Shown: positions 1 to 7,768 of the stretch, piece by piece
How positions within the stretch are numbered: position 1 is the first letter of the stretch
Layout of the letters: every line of letters begins with the position of its first letter
NCBI GenBank assembly: GCA_000719025.1
Contig: JODP01000009.1
Span: 248,001-312,000 of the forward strand
Origin: Kineosporia aurantiaca JCM 3230
GTDB lineage: Bacteria; Actinomycetota; Actinomycetes; Actinomycetales; Kineosporiaceae
Length of the DNA stretch: 64,000 nucleotides
Direction: 5' to 3'
Translations under genes and position numbers: made by a program
Notes under the pieces: model-generated
What the model was told of the DNA's origin: nothing
Database searches by the model: none
What the model saw: only the letters and a program-made list of their open reading frames with translations

Positions 1-1913
1 ACCGGGTGATCGTCGTGGCCGGGTTGTCGCTACCGGGACGCGTGCGAGACCTCGGACCATCAGTCGCGCTGGCCGGGCTGGGGGAGGAGTCCCTGAAACT
101 CGTCCCGCTGGCGATCCTGGCCCTGCTGGCGCCGCGGCGGGTCCGGCGATTCTCGGTGACCGACTGGCTCCTCATGGGCCTGGCCTCGGGTCTGGGATTC
201 GAGGCTCTGGAGGAGATCCTTCGGGCGGCGCTGACGAGCGGTCGCCAACCTGGGCTTCTCGAGGTTCTTCTGGGCGCTGATTCGTCGGCCGGGGTGTACG
301 GCTGGAGCCCGCTCTCCGGCAGCTCGCCGGCCGGGGGCTGGGACGGGCACCACGTGACCACGGCTCTGGTGTCGGTGACGGTCGGCTTGACCCTGGCCGC
401 CTGGCGCCGCCTCCGAACTCCCTGGCGGGCAGCGGTTCTGGCGGCCCCGGTGCTGATGTGGTGGCTGATGGTGTCGCTGCATGCGGGGCACAACGCGACC
501 CTGGCCACCCAGGACCAGTGGCTGAGTGGGCCGGATCGCTCGGTTCCGACCCCGCTCCGACTCGGCTGGTCGGTCATGGACGCCGGGATCAGCCCTCGTT
601 GGCTGCTGGTGGTGCTGCTCCTCGTCGCTCTGCTGGTCGATGCCCGGCACCTGGTGGCGGTGGACGATCTCGTCCTTGCGGTGCCGTGGTCCGCGGCGGC
701 CCGGGCCCGGTCGTGGGCGGGCCGGCTCCAGAATCCGGCCGAATCGGGTCTGCCTCGGGCCGGAAACGCGGTCGTCGCGGCTGGATGCGCTCTGGTGGCC
801 TATGTCTGGCGGGACAAGCTGGTGGCGCTGGCCGCGCACGGTTTCGGGGAGCAGCGATCGTGGCCGACCCAGCTGGCCCGGGGGCGGGCCGGGCTCGAGA
901 TGACCCGCCGAGCACGCGAGGAGGCCCTGCGTATTCAGGCCGGGCCAGCGGTCCGGGTCCGCGGCTGGCGGGTGGTCGCGATCGTTGCGCTGGCCCTGCT
1001 GGGCCTGGCCGGAACCTGGCTGGCCTACCGCTGGTCGGTGCGAATAGGTGATTCACCGCACCTCGTGGAGGCCGCCCGGCCGTGGCTGGCGGGTCTGCTC
1101 GGGGACCTCGGCGAATGGTGGTCGCAACGAAGCCCGGCCGAGCAGGTGGCGATCGGGTTCGGCCTGGCCGGTTTGATCGCGCTGTCCGGGGGTTCGCTCG
1201 GAGTGGCGTTCGGCGCCTCCGGGGCAGCCACCTACCTTGCGTCCCATGGGCGTGGTGCTGGGACGTTCGTCACCGATCCGCGGGCAGCGACCATCGCTTA
1301 CCTGCGCACTTCGACTCCCGGCGGATTGCTCGCCGATAGTGCCGATTTCGCTCTCACCTTCGTTCCGGCCAGTTTCGGAGGTGCGGCGGCCGGCCGGGCC
1401 GTGCGCGGGGCCGTTGACGAATATGCCCGAAACCCTGAGGCCTTCATTGCTGCCCGGCGGCTGGGCCTCCGGGGTGATGCCGGAAATCTGGACCCGGCCG
1501 CCTTCGCCGGTGTCACCCGCGGCGGAGACGACTTCTCCTTTCAGATCGGGCATCGGGCCAGTGGTAGCGGTCTGGCGGCCCAACTCGATGAGAAAGGCAC
1601 CTTCACTTTCGCGATTGAGAACTTCCCGCAGGAGGGATCGGTGCTACGCGGAAAACAGATGTTCGACGAGGCCCTGGCCCATTTTGGCGATCGGGTCCAG
1701 GCCGTCCAGGGAGCCTGGGTGTTCGGTGACAATCTGGCCCGCTTCAACCATGCCGTCGACGGCGGAGCCTCACTGGTGGCAGCGGCTAAGCAGACCTGGA
1801 CCGGTCAGCAGGCTGCTCGGCACGGGTTCACCCGGGTCCGCATCGACGAAGCCATACCTTTGACCGACGGTGGGTTTCGGAAGGTCTACGTGACGTTCAG
1901 GAGAGGGAGGTAA
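1..1913 (+). CDS. PrsW-like membrane protein with toxin-like C-terminal domain (5' partial)
   Basis: The gene is probably cut by the left edge: the first in-frame start, GTG at 6, already lies within a membrane domain. The N-terminal ~210 residues contain several hydrophobic helices and PrsW-type motifs: EESLK (residues 27-31), FEALEE shortly after, and HH and HAGHN further on. PrsW proteins are intramembrane proteases; here the last motif is HxxxN rather than HxxxD, so activity is uncertain. Two more hydrophobic stretches follow (about 320-345 and 380-410). The second is Gly/Ala-rich, as seen before toxin domains. The last ~120 residues form a soluble, basic-ended domain (ending VYVTFRRGR) that I do not recognise. 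The architecture resembles polymorphic toxins, but that is inference. A small gene follows 7 bp after the stop. Confidence 0.6.
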   Translation, partial: RVIVVAGLSLPGRVRDLGPSVALAGLGEESLKLVPLAILALLAPRRVRRFSVTDWLLMGLASGLGFEALEEILRAALTSGRQPGLLEVLLGADSSAGVYGWSPLSGSSPAGGWDGHHVTTALVSVTVGLTLAAWRRLRTPWRAAVLAAPVLMWWLMVSLHAGHNATLATQDQWLSGPDRSVPTPLRLGWSVMDAGISPRWLLVVLLLVALLVDARHLVAVDDLVLAVPWSAAARARSWAGRLQNPAESGLPRAGNAVVAAGCALVAYVWRDKLVALAAHGFGEQRSWPTQLARGRAGLEMTRRAREEALRIQAGPAVRVRGWRVVAIVALALLGLAGTWLAYRWSVRIGDSPHLVEAARPWLAGLLGDLGEWWSQRSPAEQVAIGFGLAGLIALSGGSLGVAFGASGAATYLASHGRGAGTFVTDPRAATIAYLRTSTPGGLLADSADFALTFVPASFGGAAAGRAVRGAVDEYARNPEAFIAARRLGLRGDAGNLDPAAFAGVTRGGDDFSFQIGHRASGSGLAAQLDEKGTFTFAIENFPQEGSVLRGKQMFDEALAHFGDRVQAVQGAWVFGDNLARFNHAVDGGASLVAAAKQTWTGQQAARHGFTRVRIDEAIPLTDGGFRKVYVTFRRGR

Positions 1914-1920
1914 CCGGACC

Positions 1921-2163
1921 ATGGGCAAGTCGGAGCACGAGCTGGCGGCGCTCGCCGTGCAGTTGCGGGACGAGGGCCGTTCGCCTCTCGAGATCGTGGA
2001 CGTGCTGTTGCTGGAGGACCCTTCGTTCTACGACAAGCCCTTCAACCTCACCCTGACGCTGCAGCAGTCCCTCGGTCTGCCGATCATCCACCTCAAGCTG
2101 ATCACGGCCTGGATCCGGGGCGTGATGACCAGGGAGGAACTGGAGCAGGAGCTCAGTTCCTGA
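1921..2163 (+). CDS. small acidic protein, possible immunity protein
   Basis: An 80-residue soluble protein with no signal peptide or membrane segment; I do not recognise its family. The ATG lies 7 bp after the upstream stop, and the upstream end (GAGAGGGAGG) supplies a strong ribosome binding site, so the two genes are very likely co-transcribed. The sequence is rich in Leu and Glu and predicted helical. Position and size fit an immunity protein for the toxin-like tail upstream, but no family match supports this. It could equally be a small conserved regulator. Confidence 0.6.
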   Translation: MGKSEHELAALAVQLRDEGRSPLEIVDVLLLEDPSFYDKPFNLTLTLQQSLGLPIIHLKLITAWIRGVMTREELEQELSS

Positions 2164-2233
2164 GGGCTGCTGACGGGGAATAGCGCCCTCACCGGAAGGC
2201 TTCACCGGGTGGGCGAGTGCGAGGAGTGAAGCC

Positions 2234-3358
2234 ATGCAGCGGGTCACCGTGGTGGTCATCGGGGGCGGGCAGGCCGGGCTGTCGGCGGGGTATCACTTGA
2301 AGCGGCGGGGGTTCGGTGCGCCGGATTCGGGTGCTGCGCGCACGTTCGTCGTGCTGGACGCGGCGCCGGCGGCGGGTGGGGCCTGGCAGCACCGGTGGGA
2401 ATCGTTGCGGATGGAGACGGTCAACGGGATCTTCGACCTGCCCGGCTTTCCCCGGCCGCCCTTGGACCCGGACGAGCCCAGCCGGACGGCGGTGCCGCGG
2501 TACTTCGCCGACTTCGAGCGGTTCGCCGACCTGCCCATCCTTCGGCCGGTAGCGGTTAGCGCGGTCCGGCACTTCGGTGCGGGTTTCGAGGTTGAGTCGG
2601 ACAGTGGGACGTGGCAGGCGGAGGCGGTGATCAACGCGACCGGCACCTGGACGAATCCGGTGCTTCCGCACTACCCCGGAACGTTCAACGGGATCCAGCT
2701 GCATACCCACGACTACGTATCGGCCTCGCAGTTCGCCGGTAAGCGCGTCGCGGTGGTGGGTGGCGGGATCTCCGCGTTGCAGCAGCTGGAGGAGATCTCC
2801 CGCAGCGCAACCACTTTCTGGTACACCCGTCGCGAACCGGTGTTCCGGGAGGACGGTTTCGAGCCGGAGGTTGGCGGGCGGGACGTTATTGCCCGGGTTA
2901 TCGCCGACGTTGAAGCCGGTCGGCCTACAGGTAGCGTCGTTTCCTACACCGGTTTGCTCTGGACTCCCTACGCGCTCGCGGCGCGTGACCGCGGCGCTCT
3001 CAACCGGCGTCCCATGTTCACCGCCCTTGAACCCAACGGAGTGCGGGAGGCGGACGGGATTTTCACTGCTTTGGATGCCATCTTGTGGGCTACGGGTTTC
3101 AAGGCGGCGTTGGCCCATCTTGATCCACTGGGACTGCGGAACCAGGCCGGTGGCATCCGGATGGCCGGGACGCAGGTGGTGGGGGAGCCGCGGTTGCACC
3201 TGATCGGGTTCGGCCCGTCGCAGTCCACCGTCGGGGCGAACCGGGCCGGCCGGGCCGCCGTAAGCGCCCTGGTCCGGGAACTGGGCCAAAACCGAACCGC
3301 CGCCCCCGTGATGACGGGGGCGGCGGTCAGAACGAGCCTGGACGATCAGACGTCGTAG
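2234..3358 (+). CDS. FAD-dependent NAD(P)H oxidoreductase (flavin monooxygenase-like)
   Basis: A two-dinucleotide-binding flavoprotein of 374 residues. The N-terminal FAD Rossmann motif is GGGQAGLSAGY (about residues 9-19). A second Rossmann motif, VVGGGISALQQ, lies near residue 175. ATGF near residue 285 is the usual late FAD motif of flavin monooxygenases and ArsO-like proteins. The AGGAG-type site at about 2224 supports the ATG at 2234. The substrate cannot be told. The last ~20 codons run through a perfect hairpin and 13 bp into the 3' end of glnA on the other strand, so the natural C-terminus has probably been extended. Confidence 0.8.
   Translation: MQRVTVVVIGGGQAGLSAGYHLKRRGFGAPDSGAARTFVVLDAAPAAGGAWQHRWESLRMETVNGIFDLPGFPRPPLDPDEPSRTAVPRYFADFERFADLPILRPVAVSAVRHFGAGFEVESDSGTWQAEAVINATGTWTNPVLPHYPGTFNGIQLHTHDYVSASQFAGKRVAVVGGGISALQQLEEISRSATTFWYTRREPVFREDGFEPEVGGRDVIARVIADVEAGRPTGSVVSYTGLLWTPYALAARDRGALNRRPMFTALEPNGVREADGIFTALDAILWATGFKAALAHLDPLGLRNQAGGIRMAGTQVVGEPRLHLIGFGPSQSTVGANRAGRAAVSALVRELGQNRTAAPVMTGAAVRTSLDDQTS
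3296..3327 (-). terminator. intrinsic terminator of glnA
   Basis: A perfect 14-bp GC stem with a 4-base loop lies 19 bp beyond the glnA stop and is followed on the minus strand by GGTTCGGTTTTGG. It lies inside the last codons of the convergent flavoprotein gene, so one piece of DNA serves as terminator and coding sequence. Confidence 0.8.
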
Positions 3359-4770
3359 TACAGCTCGAACTCGTGCGGGTGCGGGCGCAGCCGGATCGGG
3401 TCGATCTCGGACGTGCGCTTGAAGTCGATCCAGGTCTCGATCAGGTCCTCGGTGAAGACGCCGCCCTCGGAGAGGTAGGCGTGGTCCTTCTCGAGGTTGT
3501 CGAGGGCCTCGCTGAGCGACGCCGGCACCTGGGCGATGCCCGCGTGCTCCTCCGGCGGCAGCTCGTAGAGGTCCTTGTCGACCGGGGCCGGCGGCTCGAT
3601 CCGGTTCTTGATGCCGTCGATGCCGGCCATCAGCATCGCCGCGAACGCCAGGTACGGGTTGCTCGACGGGTCCGGCACGCGGAACTCGATGCGCTTGGCC
3701 TTCGGGTTCGAGCCGGTGACCGGGATCCGCACGCAGGCGGAGCGGTTACGGGCCGAGTAGACCAGGTTGACCGGCGCCTCGTAGCCCGGGACCAGACGGT
3801 GGTACGAGTTCACCGTCGGGTTGGTGAAGGCCAGCAGCGACGGGGCGTGGTGCAGCAGGCCACCGATGTACCAGCGGGCCGTGTCGGAGAGGCCGCCGTA
3901 GCCGCTCTCGTCGTAGAACAGCGGCTCGCCGTCCTTCCACAGCGACTGGTGGCAGTGCATGCCGGAGCCGTTGTCCTGGAAGATCGGCTTCGGCATGAAC
4001 GTGACCGTCTTGCCCGCGGCGTGCGCGACGCTCTTGATCACGTACTTGAACAGCATGACCTTGTCCGCGGACTTGGCCAGGCTGTCGAAGCGGTAGTTGA
4101 TCTCGGCCTGACCGGCGGTGCCCACCTCGTGGTGGCTGCGCTCGACCTCGAGACCCAGGTTGTCCAGGGCGAGGACCATCTGGTCGCGCAGGTCGGCGTA
4201 GTGGTCGACCGGCGGGACCGGGAAGTAGCCGCCCTTGTACGGGGTCTTGTGGCCCAGGTTGCCGCCGTCTTCCTTACGGGCGGTGTTCCAGGCGGCCTCG
4301 ATCGAGTCGATCTCGTAGAACGACATGTTCTGCTTCGTCTGGAAGCGCACGTCGTCGAAGATGTAGAACTCGGCCTCGGGGGCGAAGAACGCGGTGTCGG
4401 CGATCCCGGTCGACTTGAGGTAGGCCTCGGCCTTGGCCGCGACCTGCCGCGGGTCCCGGCTGTAGGGCTCGTTCGTGTACGGGTCGACGATGCTCATGTT
4501 GATGTTGAGCGTCTTCTCGACCCGGAACGGGTCCACGTAGGCCGTGTCCAGGTCCGGGATCAGCTTCATGTCGGACTCGTTGATCGCCTGGAAGCCGCGG
4601 ATCGAGGATCCGTCGAACATCTGGCCGTCGGTGAAGAAGTCCTCGCCCACGGTGGACGCCGGCACATTGAAGTGCTGCATCACACCAGGCAGGTCGCAGA
4701 AACGGACGTCGACGAACTTGACGTCGTTCTCCGCGATGTACTTGGTCACCTCTTCGGCGTTGCTGAACAT
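3346..4770 (-). CDS. glnA: type I glutamine synthetase
   Basis: Glutamine synthetase makes glutamine from glutamate, ammonia and ATP and is the main route of nitrogen assimilation. The 474-residue length is normal for the dodecameric GSI-beta class. Visible signatures include the N-terminal beta-grasp (VKFVDVRFCDLPG), the catalytic-domain motif DGSSIRGF, the ATP-site segment KPIFQDNGSGMH, and the C-terminal KDLYELPPEE, whose Tyr (about 402) is the GlnE adenylylation site. The enzyme is therefore probably controlled by adenylylation. GlnR-like sites lie in the long upstream region. A hairpin terminator follows directly. Confidence 0.97.
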   Translation of the reverse strand: MFSNAEEVTKYIAENDVKFVDVRFCDLPGVMQHFNVPASTVGEDFFTDGQMFDGSSIRGFQAINESDMKLIPDLDTAYVDPFRVEKTLNINMSIVDPYTNEPYSRDPRQVAAKAEAYLKSTGIADTAFFAPEAEFYIFDDVRFQTKQNMSFYEIDSIEAAWNTARKEDGGNLGHKTPYKGGYFPVPPVDHYADLRDQMVLALDNLGLEVERSHHEVGTAGQAEINYRFDSLAKSADKVMLFKYVIKSVAHAAGKTVTFMPKPIFQDNGSGMHCHQSLWKDGEPLFYDESGYGGLSDTARWYIGGLLHHAPSLLAFTNPTVNSYHRLVPGYEAPVNLVYSARNRSACVRIPVTGSNPKAKRIEFRVPDPSSNPYLAFAAMLMAGIDGIKNRIEPPAPVDKDLYELPPEEHAGIAQVPASLSEALDNLEKDHAYLSEGGVFTEDLIETWIDFKRTSEIDPIRLRPHPHEFELYYDV

Positions 4771-5003
4771 CCAACCTCCACGGTCGGGGATCGGTCGCGG
4801 TTATCGGGGTCGGGAACCGGTGGTGCTGTTGCCTTATACCTCCGGTTAACGTCCGGGAACGAGTGTTCCAGACCTTTACCGGTGATTTCGGCGGTACCCC
4901 CATCGTGTCTTTCAGGTGACGGTTCCGGGCTGCTCCGACCGGGCCGAGACCTGTCCGGAGCAGTCGGGAAGTGCCGCCACCTGCGATCGGCGCTGATCGT
5001 AGG

Positions 5004-5019
5004 GTTACCTGAGGGTGAC
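5004..5019 (+). promoter_or_regulatory. candidate GlnR half-site pair
   Basis: GTTAC, six bases, then GTGAC. The first half matches the actinobacterial GlnR consensus (GTnAC-n6-GAAAC) fully and the second in three of five positions. The spacing also fits the looser AC-n9-AC description. It is about 235 bp upstream of glnA, a known GlnR target in other actinobacteria. Short motifs like this occur by chance, so it is only suggestive. Confidence 0.35.
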
Positions 5020-5130
5020 TCTAGCGCTCGCACCAGTCCCCGTGGCCACCGGCCACAACACGTTCTGCTCACCTTCGGCAATCGAGCGAAATAGGGGCCT
5101 GTCGGTCGGTTTTCTGCGGCCCTCAGGGCT

Positions 5131-5163
5131 CTTGTCACGGTTAGGAAATTTCCGTGTGACAAG
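5131..5163. promoter_or_regulatory. candidate GlnR operator within an inverted repeat
   Basis: GTCAC (5134-5138), six bases, then GAAAT (5145-5149) matches the GlnR consensus in 9 of 10 positions. It sits in an imperfect inverted repeat with arms CTTGTCACGG (5131-5140) and CCGTGTGACAAG (5152-5163). The site is about 360 bp upstream of glnA and 130 bp upstream of the RDD gene, so it could serve either. The whole 520-bp gap 4771-5290 has no credible gene. Confidence 0.45.
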
Positions 5164-5290
5164 CCGGAAACAATGATGCGGGAATGGCGAGTTTCTCACT
5201 TTTACGGCGCGGCCCAGGTCGTGGTAGATGCACCGGCACAGACGGCTTAAGGACGCTGCGGGCCGGCGCCGCGGCCGGCTCACCTAGGCT

Positions 5291-5767
5291 GTGGTCGTGG
5301 TGGACAGACGGGACGTCGGCTCTTGGATCCAGGGGCCCGAGGCGGTGACGGGTGTCTCCGGGTACCCGGGGGAACGACTGGAGCGGCCGGAGCACGGCCC
5401 CGGGTCGCTGGCGCGGCCCGGGCGGCGGCTGGCCACGGTGCTGATCGACTGGGTGATCTGCCTGATCATCGCCCGGGGATTCTTCGGTGACGCGGTGAGC
5501 GGGGGCACAGTCGGCTCGATGATCCCGGTCGGGATCCTGCTGCTGGAGAACGTCCTGCTGGTCGGGACGGCGGGCTACACGATCGGGCAGCGGGTGCTCG
5601 GGGTGCACGTCGAGCGGGTGGTCGGCGGCGGGCCGATCGGCCTGGGGCGGGCGGTGATTCGCGGGGTGCTGCTCTGCCTGGTGATCCCGCCGCTGACGAT
5701 GGGCTGGGACGTGGACCGGCGGGGACTGCACGACCTGTTGTCGGGGTCTGTCGTGGCCAAGAACTAG
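5291..5767 (+). CDS. RDD family membrane protein
   Basis: A 158-residue protein with an RDD-type core: RPGRRLATVLIDWVICLII supplies the Arg-Asp pattern in the first helix. Two further hydrophobic helices follow, one near 'GSMIPVGILLLENVLLVGTAG' in part and one around residues 115-130. RDD proteins are small polytopic membrane proteins of largely unknown function. Its place between glnA and the DUF4191/lipA genes is conserved in mycobacteria as far as I recall. The GTG start at 5291 gives the usual length. Confidence 0.85.
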   Translation: MVVVDRRDVGSWIQGPEAVTGVSGYPGERLERPEHGPGSLARPGRRLATVLIDWVICLIIARGFFGDAVSGGTVGSMIPVGILLLENVLLVGTAGYTIGQRVLGVHVERVVGGGPIGLGRAVIRGVLLCLVIPPLTMGWDVDRRGLHDLLSGSVVAKN

Positions 5768-5792
5768 GACTCCCAACCTTTCCCGACGCAAA

Positions 5793-5829
5793 AGGACGCT
5801 GTCGGGCCGTCCTGGCCCAACAGCGTCCT
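5793..5829. terminator. bidirectional terminator
   Basis: A 16-bp stem with one mismatch and a 5-base loop sits between the convergent RDD and DUF4191 genes. It can serve both transcripts. Confidence 0.75.
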
Positions 5830-5851
5830 CAATCAAACTGGCTCTGGGAGT

Positions 5852-6559
5852 TCAGCGGCCCTTGGTGGCGCGGCGGTCGGGGCGCATCCGCATCGGGTCG
5901 ACACCCTTGGGGATCGGCAGGCGGGCGGCACCGAGTGCGCGCAGGCGCTTGCTCACCTCGGAGACCTCCTGCTTGGTGATCACCGCACGCTTACGCATCA
6001 GGTGGCGGACCAGCTTCTGCACCGGCACCTGGTCCGGGCCGTCACCGGCGTGGATCACCAGCACCGGCACGTCGGGCAGCAGCCGGGCGGTGCGCTTGCG
6101 CTCGGTCTCGGCCAGCTTCGCCACCCGCGGCATCGGGCCCTCGGAGACCAGGACGACACCCGGACGGCCCACCGCCCGGAACAGCAGGTCCTGGTTGCGC
6201 GGGTCGACCGCGACGGGCTGCTCCTCGACGTTCCAGCCGCGCCGCAGGCCCTTCAGCGCATAGCCGACGACGCCCTTACGGTCACCGATCTGGGTGTACG
6301 CGGCTCGCTCGGCGCGCCGGCCCATGATCACGATCGCGGCCAGGATGCCGACCATGAAGCCGAGGATGCCCACGTAGATCGGGTGGCCGACGACCACGCC
6401 GATGAGGACGCCGATGACGGTCAGCCCGACCAGCGCGGCGATCATGATCACGATCGCCAGCGGGTCGGCCTTGCGCAGCATCGTGAAGACGGCACGGAAC
6501 TGCGCGAACCGGCCCATCTCTTCCGGGTTGACGGGCTGTGAGGGAGTGTTGCGAGCCAT
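5852..6559 (-). CDS. DUF4191 membrane protein
   Basis: A 235-residue protein with two adjacent membrane helices (about residues 35-60 and 63-82) and a long cytoplasmic C-terminal part. The latter includes the conserved-looking segments QDLLFRAVGRPGVVLVSEG and a basic end. It matches the actinobacterial DUF4191 family, which typically sits next to lipA. The function is unknown. It starts 27 bp after the lipA stop on the same strand and is probably co-transcribed with it. Confidence 0.9.
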   Translation of the reverse strand: MARNTPSQPVNPEEMGRFAQFRAVFTMLRKADPLAIVIMIAALVGLTVIGVLIGVVVGHPIYVGILGFMVGILAAIVIMGRRAERAAYTQIGDRKGVVGYALKGLRRGWNVEEQPVAVDPRNQDLLFRAVGRPGVVLVSEGPMPRVAKLAETERKRTARLLPDVPVLVIHAGDGPDQVPVQKLVRHLMRKRAVITKQEVSEVSKRLRALGAARLPIPKGVDPMRMRPDRRATKGR

Positions 6560-6586
6560 GAGCGAAGGATACTTCCGGCGCGGGGG

Positions 6587-7597
6587 TCAGTGTGACGGTC
6601 GGCTCAGAAGGCTGGTGGCCTCCTGGCGCGCGGTGGTTTCCACCGCAAGGTGGGCCATCTGGGCGGGGATCTCCTCGCCGCGCTTGGTCATCGCCTGCGC
6701 CCAGAGCCGGCCGGCCCGGTAGGAGGAGCGGACCAGCGGACCGGACATCACCCCGGCGAAGCCGAGCTCCTCGGCCTCCTCCTTCAGCTCCACGAACTCC
6801 TCCGGCTTCACCCACCGGTCGACCGGGTGGTGCAGCGGGGAGGGGCGCAGGTACTGGGTGATGGTGATCAGGTCACAGCCGTGGGCGCTCAGGTCGGCCA
6901 GGGCCTGGGAGATCTCCGCGCGGGTCTCGCCCATGCCGAGGATCAGGTTGGACTTGGTGACCTGGCCCTGGGACCGGGCCAGCTGGAGCACCTCGAGGGA
7001 CCGCTCGTACTTGAAGGCCGGGCGGATCCGGCGGAAGATCCGCGGAACCGTCTCCAGGTTGTGCGCGAACACCTGCGGCTGCGCGTCGAAGACCTGCTGC
7101 AGCAGTTCGGGGTTGCCGGAGAAGTCGGGGGTCAGGATCTCGACGCCGGTGTCCGGCGACTCCTTGTGGATCGCCCGGATCGTCTCGGCGTACAGCCAGG
7201 CGCCCTCGTCCTCCAGGTCGTCGCGGGCCACGCCGGTGACGGTGGCGTAGCGCAGGCCCATCGTGGCCACGCTCTCGGCCACCCGACGCGGCTCGTCCCG
7301 GTCCAGCGGGGAAGGCTTGCCGCTGTGGATCTGGCAGAAGTCGCAGCGCCGGGAGCACTGGTCGCCGCCGATCAGGAAGGTCGCCTCGCGGTCTTCCCAG
7401 CACTCGAAGATGTTGGGGCAGCCCGCCTCCTGGCACACCGTGTGCAGGCCCTCCCGCTTCACCAGACCGGTCAGCGAGGTGTACTCGGGGCCCATCTTGG
7501 CGGTGGTCCGGATCCACGACGGCTTGCGCTCGATCGGTGTCTCGGCGTTACGGGCCTCGACCCGCAGCAGCCGCCTACCTTCCGGTGCGATCGTCAC
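6587..7597 (-). CDS. lipA: lipoyl synthase
   Basis: Radical-SAM enzyme that inserts two sulfurs into protein-bound octanoate to make lipoate. Both Fe-S cluster motifs are present: the auxiliary cluster C-x4-C-x5-C in CQEAGCPNIFEC, and the SAM cluster CSRRCDFC. The GTG at 7597 is chosen because AGGGAG lies 5 bp ahead and the protein then begins TIAPEGRRLLRVE, giving the family length of about 336. The open frame continues 50 codons further upstream without a better site. Its products are needed by SucB and by the glycine cleavage H protein. Confidence 0.96.
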   Translation of the reverse strand: MTIAPEGRRLLRVEARNAETPIERKPSWIRTTAKMGPEYTSLTGLVKREGLHTVCQEAGCPNIFECWEDREATFLIGGDQCSRRCDFCQIHSGKPSPLDRDEPRRVAESVATMGLRYATVTGVARDDLEDEGAWLYAETIRAIHKESPDTGVEILTPDFSGNPELLQQVFDAQPQVFAHNLETVPRIFRRIRPAFKYERSLEVLQLARSQGQVTKSNLILGMGETRAEISQALADLSAHGCDLITITQYLRPSPLHHPVDRWVKPEEFVELKEEAEELGFAGVMSGPLVRSSYRAGRLWAQAMTKRGEEIPAQMAHLAVETTARQEATSLLSRPSH

Positions 7598-7768
7598 CTG
7601 TGCTCCCTGTCCGCCCGCGTGTTCCCGGGGGTCGCCCGGGCCGGCACCTACCGGCGGCTCGGCGCCGGTCTGGTGGACGGCGTTCGGCCGCCCTTGCCTG
7701 TGGCTCAACTGTAAGCGCCCCGGAGAGGGTGACTCATTCCGGCTCACGCGGAGGTGGGCGTGATCACG

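Noticed and set aside
3373..5094. 573-codon open frame on the + strand opposite glnA
   Set aside because: It is antisense to a certain glutamine synthetase; its composition (Val/Arg/Asp-rich) is the usual shadow of a GC-rich gene.
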